Shown here in pieces: positions 1 to 7,253 of a stretch of DNA of 64,000 bases. The position numbers were made by a program, and so were the translations under genes. The DNA is from Micromonospora sp. NBRC 110009. GTDB taxonomy: Bacteria > Actinomycetota > Actinomycetes > Mycobacteriales > Micromonosporaceae. The notes under the pieces are model-generated. The model had not been told where the DNA came from, did no database searches, and was given only the letters and a program-made list of their open reading frames with translations. The stretch spans positions 3,348,001-3,412,000 of the forward strand of contig NZ_CP130427.1 in NCBI RefSeq assembly GCF_030518795.1, in the 5' to 3' direction. How positions within the stretch are numbered: the stretch's first letter is position 1; every line of letters starts with the position of its first letter.

Positions 1-215
1 GCGCCCAGCTCGCGCAGCCCGCCGGCCATCAGCTCGGTGTCCCGGGCGCGCAGCGGCCGGACGAGCGTCGACGGCCCGCTGGCCAGCCCGCTGAGCACCA
101 GGGCCCGGGCGGTCATCGACTTGGACCCGGGCAGGCGCAGCGTGGCGCCGACCGGATCGGAGGCGGTCGGTGCGGTCCACGGCTGCGGCGGCCGGGTCGC
201 GGTCGGATTTCCCAC
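1..215 (-). CDS. aroA: 3-phosphoshikimate 1-carboxyvinyltransferase (EPSP synthase), N-terminal fragment
   Basis: EPSP synthase condenses shikimate-3-phosphate with phosphoenolpyruvate in the cytosolic shikimate pathway. Only the first 71 codons lie in the window; the rest runs off the left edge. The family's N-terminal substrate-binding motif is clear ([12 protein letters not shown], about residues 28-39), followed by a typical [24 protein letters not shown] stretch. The start is taken as GTG at 215-213, because an upstream in-frame ATG is followed directly by a stop. aroA is divergent from the SRAP gene at 318; in mycobacteria aroA (Rv3227) also sits beside an SRAP gene (Rv3226c), which supports the call. 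Confidence 0.93.
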   Translation of the reverse strand, partial: MGNPTATRPPQPWTAPTASDPVGATLRLPGSKSMTARALVLSGLASGPSTLVRPLRARDTELMAGGLRELG

Positions 216-317
216 GCTTACATTCTGCCAACTCGCGGAGGCGGGGGAACCGCCCGTCGTCCCAGCTCCCGGTTGGCGGGACAGCCAGGACGACGGCGGC
301 GCGTTAGCGTGTGCGCC

Positions 318-1028
318 ATGTGCGGGAGGTACGCGACGACCCGGAGTGCGGGCGACCTGAGCGCGCTGTTCGAGTCGTACGACGAGACCGGCGGCGGGGC
401 CGGCCCGGACTGGAACGTCGCCCCGACCGACCCGGTGCCGCTGGTGCGGCTGGCGCCGGAGGGGCACCGGCGGCTCTCCGTGGGCCGCTGGGGCCTGGTG
501 CCGCACTGGTCCCGCAGCGCCGCCGGCGCGGCCCGCATGATCAACGCGCGGGCCGAGACCGTCGCCACCAGCCGCGCGTACGCCCCGTCCTTCGCCCGCC
601 GGCGCTGCCTGGTCCCGGCCGACGGCTGGTACGAGTGGGTCCGCGAGCCGGATGGCCGGCGGCAGCCCTACTACATGACCCCGACCGACGGCTCGGTGCT
701 CGCCCTCGCCGGCATCTGGTCGGTCTGGGAGTCGGCGGGCGCCGAGCTGCTCACCTTCAGCGTGCTGACCACCGCGGCGGTGGGGGAGCTGGCCGAGGTG
801 CACGACCGGATGCCGCTGCTGCTGCCCCGGGAGCGGTGGGCGGCCTGGCTCGGCGCCTCCGGTGACCCGGCGGCGCTCCTCGTCCCGCCGGCGCCGGAGT
901 GGCTCGCCGGGCTGCAGGTCCGTCCGGTCTCCCCGGCGGTCGGCGACGTCCGCAACGACGGTCCCGGCCTCACCGCCCGGGTTCCGCTCAGGCGCGAGGA
1001 GGCCGGCACGGAAATGACCCTCTTCTGA
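318..1028 (+). CDS. SOS response-associated peptidase (SRAP/YedK/HMCES family)
   Basis: SRAP proteins form a covalent thiazolidine crosslink to abasic sites in single-stranded DNA through Cys2 and so shield them. The 236-residue protein has the full set of family residues: it begins MCGRY, so Cys2 becomes N-terminal after Met removal. It also has the NARAE asparagine/glutamate motif (about residue 76), the PADGWYEW glutamate (about 104-111) and the HDRMP histidine (about 163-167). A longer reading from 273 exists, but it would bury Cys2, so ATG 318 is chosen. The gene is divergent from aroA, as in mycobacteria. Whether it is SOS-induced cannot be read here; I see no clear LexA box. Confidence 0.92.
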   Translation: MCGRYATTRSAGDLSALFESYDETGGGAGPDWNVAPTDPVPLVRLAPEGHRRLSVGRWGLVPHWSRSAAGAARMINARAETVATSRAYAPSFARRRCLVPADGWYEWVREPDGRRQPYYMTPTDGSVLALAGIWSVWESAGAELLTFSVLTTAAVGELAEVHDRMPLLLPRERWAAWLGASGDPAALLVPPAPEWLAGLQVRPVSPAVGDVRNDGPGLTARVPLRREEAGTEMTLF

Positions 1029-1241
1029 TCACTGTCAGCACATTGTCGTGTGCTGATTTGCCGGGGTTGCGCCGGAAAGGTCGCCCGGTCATTTAGCCAT
1101 GTTTACGGCAGAGTCTTGTCCCCGTGTCCTCAAGTGCGATAGAACACAGCGCCGGCGTTGGACGTCTGTCCGCACGGGGCGGATGACATCCATCGATCTT
1201 CTCTCATGATCACTGCCGGTCCCACGGGGGAGGTGGGTGTA

Positions 1242-1634
1242 TTGACACGGGCACGTATGCCCCGCCCGCACGAGGTGGCCGCCGCGCGACGAGACCCGCG
1301 ACTGCTGCGGGCGTTGCGCGAGCGGCGGCAGGACGATGCGTGGCGGACCAGAGGAACCTGTCAGAGCGTGGATCCGGAGACGTTCTTTCCGGCGCCCAAC
1401 GAACCGGCCGACGCGGCGGTCGCGCTCTGCCGCAGTTGTGACGTCCAGGGATCCTGCCTGGCCTGGGCGCTGGAGGTGGGCGACTGCCACGGCGTCTGGG
1501 GCGGCACCACGCCGCGCGAGCGCCGGGCCATGCTCGTCGCCTGGCGCAGCGAGGTGCAGCCGGATCCGGACGCCGTCGACGAGGCCGGTCCGCCGGTCCG
1601 CGATCGGCTGCTCACCCTGGTGCCGCTGAGCTGA
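1242..1634 (+). CDS. WhiB-family iron-sulfur transcription factor (paralogue, not WhiB1)
   Basis: WhiB-like proteins carry a [4Fe-4S] cluster and usually act by binding sigma-A region 4. The four cluster cysteines are visible (one in RGTCQSVDPETFF, then CRSCDVQGSC, giving C-x2-C-x5-C), followed by the turn GVWGG and a basic tail (TPRERRAML). The start is set at TTG 1242 because GGGGGAGG (1226-1233) lies 8 nt upstream; in-frame starts at 1158 (ATG) and 1206 (ATG) would add up to 28 residues. The N-terminal 40 residues are basic and low-complexity. It is distinct from the whiB1 orthologue at 21797-22054, and I cannot assign it to a numbered WhiB class. Confidence 0.88.
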   Translation: MTRARMPRPHEVAAARRDPRLLRALRERRQDDAWRTRGTCQSVDPETFFPAPNEPADAAVALCRSCDVQGSCLAWALEVGDCHGVWGGTTPRERRAMLVAWRSEVQPDPDAVDEAGPPVRDRLLTLVPLS

Positions 1635-1787
1635 CCGCAATTCCGCCGCCCGCGTTTCCCGTCCGGGACGCGGGCGGCGGCAATGTCCGGCGGATTCCCC
1701 GGTGGCGTCGCCGCCCCTGCCGCGTCCCGGACCGCGCCGATGCCGGTCCACCGTCGGGCATCGCGGGGCAGGACGCAGAATGGGCCG

Positions 1788-2405
1788 GTGCGGCACGGCG
1801 ACGAGATCGAGACGCCCCGCGGCCCGGCCCGGGTCGACACCGACCTGCCCGTTGCGGGATGCGCCACCCTGCTGGTGCTCGGCCACGGTGCGGGCGGTGA
1901 CGTGGACGCCCCGGATCTGCGCGCGGTCCGGGACGCGGTGGTCGAGGCCGGGGTCGGAGTGGTCCGGGTGACCCAGCCCTACCGGGTCGCCGGCCGGCGC
2001 GCGCCCGCCCCGGCCGGGCACCTCGACGAGGCCTGGCGGGCGGTGCTGGCCGCCCTCCGGGAACGCCATCCGGAGGTGTCCCGCTGGGTGGTGGGTGGAC
2101 GCTCCAGCGGTGCCCGGGTCGCCTGCCGTACCGCCGGTTCGGTCGGCGCGGCCGGAGTGGTCGCGCTCGCCTTCCCGCTGCACCCTCCGGGCCGCCCAGA
2201 GCGCTCGCGCGCCGACGAACTGGGCACCGGTCTGCCCACCCTGGTGGTGAACGGCGACCGCGACCCGTTCGGCGTCCCGGAGCCGGGCCCGGGTGTCGAG
2301 GTGGTGGTCCGCCCTGGCGAACGGCACGACCTGCGGGGCGACCCGGCCGGCATTGCCGCCGTGGTCCGCGACTGGCTGCGTGCCCAGGGCTGGACGCCCG
2401 CCTGA
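1788..2405 (+). CDS. alpha/beta-hydrolase fold protein (KANL3/Tex30-like, dienelactone-hydrolase-like)
   Basis: This small alpha/beta hydrolase has about 205 residues. Visible motifs are the oxyanion-side LVLGHGAGG near the N-terminus, the nucleophile elbow GGRSSGAR (serine), a late acidic strand (VVNGDRDPFG) and the terminal histidine region (GERHDLRG), so a Ser-Asp-His triad is complete. The start is uncertain: GTG 1788 gives the usual compact N-terminus, while ATG 1740 or 1683 would add a low-complexity leader. The substrate is unknown. It lies between a WhiB gene and sigR on the same strand, separated from sigR by about 250 bp that holds a SigR-type promoter, so it is probably not cotranscribed with sigR. 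Confidence 0.7.
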   Translation: MRHGDEIETPRGPARVDTDLPVAGCATLLVLGHGAGGDVDAPDLRAVRDAVVEAGVGVVRVTQPYRVAGRRAPAPAGHLDEAWRAVLAALRERHPEVSRWVVGGRSSGARVACRTAGSVGAAGVVALAFPLHPPGRPERSRADELGTGLPTLVVNGDRDPFGVPEPGPGVEVVVRPGERHDLRGDPAGIAAVVRDWLRAQGWTPA

Positions 2406-2589
2406 TGCCGCCGGCCGGGGCCCGGCGGCCGGACACCCCGGCCGCCGCGTGACCGGGGGCGGCGGCGCGTCGTTGGACCGGTTGGTGACGAGTGCCCGGT
2501 TCGGGCGTATCGGTACCACCTCCCAGGCCCTTCCTGGTCCCAGCGTCGGTTCGCGGCCGGGGCCGGGACCAGGAACGGCGGGTGGCGGC

Positions 2590-2616
2590 GGAATGTGGCG
2601 GCCCACGCCGCGCGTT
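2590..2616 (+). promoter_or_regulatory. SigR/SigH-type promoter upstream of sigR
   Basis: GGAAT at 2590-2594 is followed after 19 nt by GTT at 2614-2616. This matches the known consensus for SigR/SigH-class ECF sigma factors (GGAAT-N18/19-GTT). The expected start of transcription (about 2622) falls just before GAGGGGGG (2643-2650) and the GTG at 2657 that opens the long SigR reading frame, so it fits an autoregulatory promoter feeding the long isoform. Confidence 0.7.
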
Positions 2617-2656
2617 ACTACCCCCGGACGACATTTCCAGCCGAGGGGGGTGACCG

Positions 2657-3463
2657 GTGCCGACCGAGACACGGAGCCGGGAGCGGGACGAACGGGACGC
2701 GCGGCAGGTCAGGCAGCTGCTCGACGCGCCGGAGTGGCCCGCGGCGGCGTCGGCCGTGAGCACCAGCACAGAGTCTGGAAGTGAATCTGCCGGCAAGTGG
2801 GTACGCGTATCCTCGGCGGGAAAGCATCCGACGCGAGGGGATGTGCGGTTGACCACCGAGAAGACGGACGAGCGCAGGGCCCGCTTCGAGCGGGACGCGA
2901 TGCCCTTCGTCGATCAGCTCTACGCTGCCGGGCTGCGGATGACGCGTAACCCGGCGGATGCCGAGGACCTGGTCCAGGAGACGTACCTGAAGGCGTACGC
3001 GGCCTTCCACCAGTTCGAGCAGGGCACCAACCTGAAGGCCTGGCTCTACCGGATCCTGACCAACACCTACATCAACTCCTACCGCAAGCGGCAGCGCCAG
3101 CCCGTCCAGGCGCCCACGGACGAGATCACCGACTGGCAGCTCGCCGAGGCCGAGTCGCACACGTCCAGCGGGCTGCGCTCGGCGGAGACCGAGGCGCTGG
3201 ACCGGCTGCCGGACAGCGACGTCAAGGAGGCCCTCCAGCAGTTGCCGGAGGAGTTCCGCCTGGCCGTCTACCTGACCGATGTCGAGGGCTTCTCCTACAA
3301 GGAGGTCGCCGACATCATGGGCACGCCGATCGGCACCGTGATGTCGCGGCTGCACCGCGGTCGACGTAATCTGCGCAAGCTGCTCGAGCAGTACGCGGCG
3401 GAGCGGGGCTTCAGCGCCGCGCCGTCGAAGGGTTCGACCGCCGCCGCCGGCCGGGAGGTGTGA
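2657..3463 (+). CDS. sigR: ECF RNA polymerase sigma factor SigR (SigH-like), long and short isoforms
   Basis: SigR directs the disulfide (thiol-oxidative) stress response and is held inactive by the redox-sensitive anti-sigma factor RsrA. Region 2 ([20 protein letters not shown] onward to the YRKRQR end) and region 4 ([20 protein letters not shown] then [15 protein letters not shown]) are both intact. Two starts are supported. GTG 2657 has RBS GAGGGGGG at 2643-2650 and gives 268 residues, with a charged extension. TTG 2849 has RBS GAGGGG at 2835-2840 and gives the usual compact form of about 204 residues beginning [12 protein letters not shown]. In Streptomyces an extended, unstable SigR' is made from the stress promoter, and the arrangement here looks the same. 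rsrA follows immediately. Confidence 0.93.
   Translation: MPTETRSRERDERDARQVRQLLDAPEWPAAASAVSTSTESGSESAGKWVRVSSAGKHPTRGDVRLTTEKTDERRARFERDAMPFVDQLYAAGLRMTRNPADAEDLVQETYLKAYAAFHQFEQGTNLKAWLYRILTNTYINSYRKRQRQPVQAPTDEITDWQLAEAESHTSSGLRSAETEALDRLPDSDVKEALQQLPEEFRLAVYLTDVEGFSYKEVADIMGTPIGTVMSRLHRGRRNLRKLLEQYAAERGFSAAPSKGSTAAAGREV
2835..2851 (+). promoter_or_regulatory. internal ribosome binding site and TTG start for short SigR
   Basis: GAGGGG (2835-2840) sits 8 nt before an in-frame TTG (2849-2851). The in-frame GTG at 2843 is only 2 nt from this RBS and therefore less likely. Initiation here yields SigR lacking the 64-residue extension. Confidence 0.6.
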
Positions 3464-3465
3464 CC

Positions 3466-3753
3466 ATGAGCTGTGGGGAGCCGCACGAGACGGATTGCCG
3501 TGAGGTGCTCGCGGAGGTCTATCTCTACCTGGACCTGGAGTGCGCCGAGGAGCGGCGGGTCCTGATCCGGACCCACCTGGAAGAGTGCGGGGGCTGCCTG
3601 CGCGAGTACGGCATCGAGCAGGAGGTGAAGGCGCTGGTGGCCCGCTGCTGCGGCAACGAGGTCGCGCCGGAACAGCTGCGCGAGCGGCTGCGGGTGCGCC
3701 TGACCGAGCTGGTGGTCTTCGAGTCCACCGAGTCCCGCGAACTCGCCGACTGA
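3466..3753 (+). CDS. rsrA: redox-sensing zinc-binding anti-sigma factor RsrA (mycothiol-system anti-sigma-R factor)
   Basis: RsrA binds SigR when reduced and zinc-loaded, and releases it on disulfide formation. The 95-residue protein reproduces every functional position of Streptomyces RsrA by count: Cys3, Cys11, His37, Cys41, Cys44 and the Cys61-Cys62 pair, with the ZAS core H-x3-C-x2-C as HLEECGGC. ATG 3466 is used, with GGGAGG at 3453-3458; an overlapping GTG at 3460 is possible and would add two residues. The gene starts within 3 nt of the sigR stop, so the pair is translationally coupled. A strong bidirectional hairpin ends the operon at 3775-3817. Confidence 0.95.
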   Translation: MSCGEPHETDCREVLAEVYLYLDLECAEERRVLIRTHLEECGGCLREYGIEQEVKALVARCCGNEVAPEQLRERLRVRLTELVVFESTESRELAD

Positions 3754-3774
3754 GCGACCGCGACACGACGTAAG

Positions 3775-3817
3775 ACACCGGTGGCCCGGGTCCGAAGCGG
3801 ACCCGGGCCACCGGTGT
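3775..3817. terminator. bidirectional terminator between rsrA and bL37
   Basis: A perfect 20-bp inverted repeat (arms 3775-3794 and 3798-3817, loop AAG) lies between the convergent rsrA and bL37 genes. There is no long T tract, as is common for terminators in high-GC actinobacteria. Confidence 0.85.
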
Positions 3818-3853
3818 GTCCGGCCCGGGGACCGGCGCTGATCGGCGTGCCGA

Positions 3854-3928
3854 TCAGGAGTTGGGGCGCTTGCCGTGGTTCGCGCTGCTCTTCTTACGGG
3901 CCTTCTTCTTGCGGGCCTTCTTCGCCAT
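3854..3928 (-). CDS. 50S ribosomal protein bL37 (24 residues)
   Basis: This very short gene encodes 24 residues. It begins MAKKARKKKARKK and ends SSANHGKRPNS, which is the pattern of the actinobacterial ribosomal protein bL37 seen in mycobacterial 50S structures, including the conserved NHGKRPN tail. Almost half the residues are Lys or Arg. An excellent AAGGAGG ribosome binding site precedes the ATG (start at 3928, reading leftwards). It is easily missed because it falls below usual gene-length cut-offs. It sits convergent to rsrA and divergent from the biotin carrier gene, close to sigR. Confidence 0.88.
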   Translation of the reverse strand: MAKKARKKKARKKSSANHGKRPNS

Positions 3929-4156
3929 GCTCTGCCTCCTTGTGCTGGTCACGGTCCGGCCGCGACGAGCGCGGCGGAGGTCGCGTACCGGTCCGCCGGG
4001 TGTCCGGGGACCGACCCGCTGATGCTAGTGCCGGGGGTGCCGGCCCGGGTCCGGTGGGGCGCGTTCCGGCGTGCCGGCGGTCAGGACTTCGGACGTGACC
4101 CGCGCCATGATTGGATACCGTTCGCAGACAGACCGGTGGAGAGGGAGGGCCTGGGA

Positions 4157-4372
4157 ATGGCCGAGGAGATCCGCGCCGAGATGGTGGCGAACGTCTGGAA
4201 GGTCGTCGCGTCGGCCGGAGACACCGTGTCCGAGGGAGACACGCTGGTGATCCTGGAGTCGATGAAGATGGAGATTCCGGTGGTCGCCGAGTCCGACGGC
4301 GTGGTGCAGCAGATGGCCGTCAACGAGGGCGACGTCGTGCAGGACGGGGACCTGATCGCGGTGATCGGTTGA
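4157..4372 (+). CDS. biotin/lipoyl-binding carrier protein (TB7.3-like)
   Basis: This free-standing 71-residue biotinyl domain has the biotinylation motif ESMKME, with Lys37 as the likely modified residue, and the symmetric GD turns (GDTVSEGD and EGDVVQDGD) of the hammerhead fold. It has the same length as Mycobacterium tuberculosis TB7.3 (Rv3221c), which is also close to sigH and its anti-sigma gene. ATG 4157 has GAGGGAGG just upstream. The partner carboxylase is not encoded here, so the acyl substrate is unknown. Its stop overlaps the TTG start of the following acetyltransferase. Confidence 0.93.
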   Translation: MAEEIRAEMVANVWKVVASAGDTVSEGDTLVILESMKMEIPVVAESDGVVQQMAVNEGDVVQDGDLIAVIG

Positions 4373-4881
4373 CCGCCCTGGTCGTCCGCCGGGCCGAGCC
4401 GGCGGACCACCCGGCGGTGGCCCGCCTGACGGTCGCCGCGTACGAGGCGGACGGGCAGCTCAAGGGTGAGACCGGCTACGGCGCGGTGCTCGCGGACGTG
4501 GCGACCCGGGCCGAGACCGGCGAGGTGCTGGTCGCCGTCGACGAGGCCACCGGCGAGGTGCTGGGCGCGGTGACGTTCGTGCTGGCCGGCACCCCGTACG
4601 CGGAACTCTCCGGGCCCGGCGAGGCCGAGTTCCGGATGCTCGCGGTCGACCCGGCCGCGCAGGGTCGCGGCGCCGGCTCCGCCCTGGCCCGGGCCTGCGT
4701 GTCGCGGGCCGCCGAGCTGGGCTGCTCGGCCGTGGTGATCTGCGTACGCAGCGGGATGGCCGCGGCGGCGCACCAGCTCTACGAGCGGCTCGGGTTCGTC
4801 CGGCTGCCGGAGAAGGACTGGTCCCCGCTGCCGGGTGTCGACCTGCTGGGGCTCCGCCTGGACCTGGCCGGGCGCGGCTGA
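4369..4881 (+). CDS. GNAT-family N-acetyltransferase
   Basis: This is a single GNAT domain of 170 residues. The acetyl-CoA pyrophosphate loop is seen as RMLAVDPAAQGRGAGSALA (Q-x2-G-x-G/A type), followed by a helix and the C-terminal LYERLGFVRLPEKDW, which is typical of small-molecule or protein N-acetyltransferases. TTG 4369 overlaps the stop of the biotin carrier gene (TTGA), so it is likely translated by coupling; there is no better start upstream. The substrate cannot be deduced. Confidence 0.82.
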   Translation: MTALVVRRAEPADHPAVARLTVAAYEADGQLKGETGYGAVLADVATRAETGEVLVAVDEATGEVLGAVTFVLAGTPYAELSGPGEAEFRMLAVDPAAQGRGAGSALARACVSRAAELGCSAVVICVRSGMAAAAHQLYERLGFVRLPEKDWSPLPGVDLLGLRLDLAGRG

Positions 4882-4890
4882 CCCGGCCCG

Positions 4891-5469
4891 TCAGTCGGCG
4901 TCGGCGATCTTCGCGAGCAGCTCGTCCGCGACCTGGAGGGAGATCTTCCGGCGCTCCTCGTCGGTGATGCCCGGGGTGCGGACCGCGAACCAGCTGCTGT
5001 GCACCGCGAAAATGGTGAGCGCGGCGCGGAGCTGGGCCTCCGGCGATTCGTCGCCCCGGCACAGCTCGTTGGCGAGCTGCATCATCCGGTCCCGCATCTG
5101 CATCCCGGCGGCGAGGCTCTTTAGCACGGTCTGGTTCTGCTCGAAGAAGCGCATCACGGCGGGCAGTTCGTCGGAGAACATGGTGTCCGCGTACCGGCTG
5201 ATCAGCGTGTGCCGGGTCTGCAGGTTGGCCGGCTGGGTCCGGGCCCACTCGATCAGCTCGTCCATCCGGCGCAGCCGGTCCTCGACGAAGCTGTTGACGA
5301 TCTCGTCCTTGCTCTTGAAGTGGTAGTAGAGGGCGGCCTTGGTCACGCCCAGCCGCTCGGCGATCTCCCGGAGCGAGGTCTTCTCGTAGCCCTGCTCGGT
5401 GAAGAGCTCCAGCGCGACGGACTGGATCCGTGCCCGCGTGCCGCCTGTGCTCTCCCTCACCTGAACCAC
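4891..5469 (-). CDS. TetR-family repressor of the adjacent MFS exporter
   Basis: This 192-residue regulator has a clear TetR N-terminal helix-turn-helix (SLREIAERLGVTKAALYYHF, about residues 32-51) preceded by the usual ALELFTEQGYEKT helix. The C-terminal ligand domain is typical in length and not assignable to a ligand. It is divergent from an MFS drug exporter with 105 bp between the starts, and that gap holds inverted repeats suited to a TetR operator, so it most likely represses both genes until a toxic ligand binds. GTG 5469 is taken as the start; a second GTG three codons in is possible. Confidence 0.9.
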   Translation of the reverse strand: MVQVRESTGGTRARIQSVALELFTEQGYEKTSLREIAERLGVTKAALYYHFKSKDEIVNSFVEDRLRRMDELIEWARTQPANLQTRHTLISRYADTMFSDELPAVMRFFEQNQTVLKSLAAGMQMRDRMMQLANELCRGDESPEAQLRAALTIFAVHSSWFAVRTPGITDEERRKISLQVADELLAKIADAD

Positions 5470-5480
5470 CTAACTTGCTT

Positions 5481-5550
5481 GACCGACTTTTGCTGTCCAA
5501 CTTACCGTGCGGCTAGTAAGGTAACTAGCCGGGCGGCAAGTAAGTCGGTC
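5481..5550. promoter_or_regulatory. putative TetR operator region between tetR and MFS genes
   Basis: Two nested inverted repeats lie in the divergent promoter: an inner GGCTAGT (5511-5517) and ACTAGCC (5524-5530), six bases apart, and an outer GACCGACTT (5481-5489) and AAGTCGGTC (5542-5550). The inner pair has the size and spacing of a TetR-type operator. The stretch is AT-richer than its surroundings, as expected for a promoter. Confidence 0.6.
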
Positions 5551-5574
5551 ACAGATCTTCGGGGGAGCTTACCC

Positions 5575-7164
5575 ATGAGTCAACCAGTACAGGCGGCAGC
5601 GCGACCCAACGTCCGGGTCGTGCTGTTCGGCCTGATGATCGCGATGATGCTCGCGATGCTCGACAACATGATCGTCAGCACCGCGCTGCCCCGGATCGTG
5701 GGCGAGTTCGGCGGCCTCGACCACTTCACCTGGGTGGTCACCGCGTACGTCCTGGGCACCACCGTCTCCACCCCGATCTGGGGCAAGCTCGGCGACCTCT
5801 ACGGGCGCAAGGCGGTCTTCCTCACCTCTGTGGTCATCTTCCTGATCGGTTCGGCCCTCTGCGGCATGTCCGGGTCCAGCATGTTCGGCGGCACCCAGGA
5901 CGGCATGGTCGAGCTGATCGCGTTCCGGGCCATCCAGGGCCTCGGCGCCGGCGGCCTGATGGTCGGCGTCATGGCGATCATCGGTGATCTGGTGCCGCCC
6001 CGCGAGCGGGGCCGCTACCAGGGCATGATCGCCGGCATCATGGCCATCGCCATGGTGGCCGGTCCGCTGGTCGGCGGCTTCATCACCGACCACCTCTCGT
6101 GGCGCTGGGCGTTCTACGTCAACCTGCCGCTCGGTGGCGTCGCCCTGCTGGTCCTCGCCACCACCATGCACCTGCCGAAGTACCGCACCGAGCACAAGAT
6201 CGACTGGCTGGGTGCCGGACTGCTCTCCGTCGGCATCACCTCGATCGTGCTGATCACCACCTGGGGCGGCAAGGAGTACGACTGGGCCTCGCCGCAGATC
6301 CTCGGCCTCGCCGCGCTCGCCCTGATCGCCCTGGTCGCCTTCGGCTTCGTCGAGCGCCGGGCTCCCGAGCCGATCCTGCCGCTGGGGCTCTTCGCCAACC
6401 GCAACTTCGCCCTCATCTCGGTGATCGGCTTCCTGCTCGGCTTCGCCATGTTCGGCGCGATGAACTTCCTGCCGATGTTTCAGCAGACCGTGCAGGGCGC
6501 CTCGGCCACCAACAGCGGGCTGCTGCTGCTCCCGCTGATGTTCGGCATGCTCGTGGTCTCGCTGGCGGTCGGCCGGGCCATCACGAAGACCGGTCGTTAC
6601 CGGGCCTTCCCGATCATCGGTGGCGTGGTGATGACCGCCGGCATGGGCCTGCTGACCCGGCTCGACGTCGGCACCAGCAAGATCGAGTCCTCGCTTTACA
6701 TGATCGTCCTCGGCATCGGCATGGGCTTCCTCATGCAGACCTCGATGCTGATCGCACAGAACAGCGTGGAGCAGAAGGACCTGGGCGCGGCGAGCGGCGC
6801 GGCCACCTTCTTCCGCTCCATCGGCGGCTCGTTCGGCATCTCGCTCTTCGGCGCGATCTTCGCCAACCGGCTCGCCGACTCCGCCGCGGGCGCCGCGTTC
6901 AGCGGCGGTGGCGGCGACGGCGGCGGGATGGACCTGGAGAAGCTCGGGAAGCTGACCGGCCCGATGCGGGACATCGTCCTCGGCGCCCTGGCCGACGGCA
7001 TCTCCCACGTCTTCTTCTGGGCGGTGCTCTTCACCGTGGCGGTGCCGGTGCTCGCCTGGTTCATCAAGGAGGTCCCGCTCCGCTCGGCGAACGACGCCCC
7101 GCCCGCCGGCGCCACGCCGGAGGACGAGGCCGAAGCCGCCCTCGGCAAGGCCCCCGTCGCCTGA
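5575..7164 (+). CDS. MFS drug:H+ antiporter, DHA2 (14-TM, EmrB/QacA) type
   Basis: This 529-residue polytopic membrane protein would export hydrophobic drugs using the proton gradient. Motif A is GKLGDLYGRK (about residues 74-83), and motif C with the following helix is GPLVGGFITDHLSWRWAFYV (about 163-182). A conserved LDNMIVSTALPRI in helix 1 is diagnostic of the DHA2 class. The hydrophobic profile suggests 14 segments, with a glycine-rich hydrophilic loop near residue 445. ATG 5575 has GGGGGAG at 5561-5567. It pairs with the divergent TetR gene. The substrate is unknown. Confidence 0.92.
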   Translation: MSQPVQAAARPNVRVVLFGLMIAMMLAMLDNMIVSTALPRIVGEFGGLDHFTWVVTAYVLGTTVSTPIWGKLGDLYGRKAVFLTSVVIFLIGSALCGMSGSSMFGGTQDGMVELIAFRAIQGLGAGGLMVGVMAIIGDLVPPRERGRYQGMIAGIMAIAMVAGPLVGGFITDHLSWRWAFYVNLPLGGVALLVLATTMHLPKYRTEHKIDWLGAGLLSVGITSIVLITTWGGKEYDWASPQILGLAALALIALVAFGFVERRAPEPILPLGLFANRNFALISVIGFLLGFAMFGAMNFLPMFQQTVQGASATNSGLLLLPLMFGMLVVSLAVGRAITKTGRYRAFPIIGGVVMTAGMGLLTRLDVGTSKIESSLYMIVLGIGMGFLMQTSMLIAQNSVEQKDLGAASGAATFFRSIGGSFGISLFGAIFANRLADSAAGAAFSGGGGDGGGMDLEKLGKLTGPMRDIVLGALADGISHVFFWAVLFTVAVPVLAWFIKEVPLRSANDAPPAGATPEDEAEAALGKAPVA

Positions 7165-7253
7165 CCCACCCTCCGTCGCGGCCACGCCAACCCCCCGGGG
7201 TACGGCGGGGCCGCGCCGCATTTCTCCCAGGTCCGCCCGCCGGGCGCGGGCTG

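Noticed and set aside
3875..4156. upstream extension of the biotin carrier protein to 3875
   Set aside because: This stretch lies over the bL37 gene and its leader. The 71-residue form from ATG 4157 has the right length and a good RBS.
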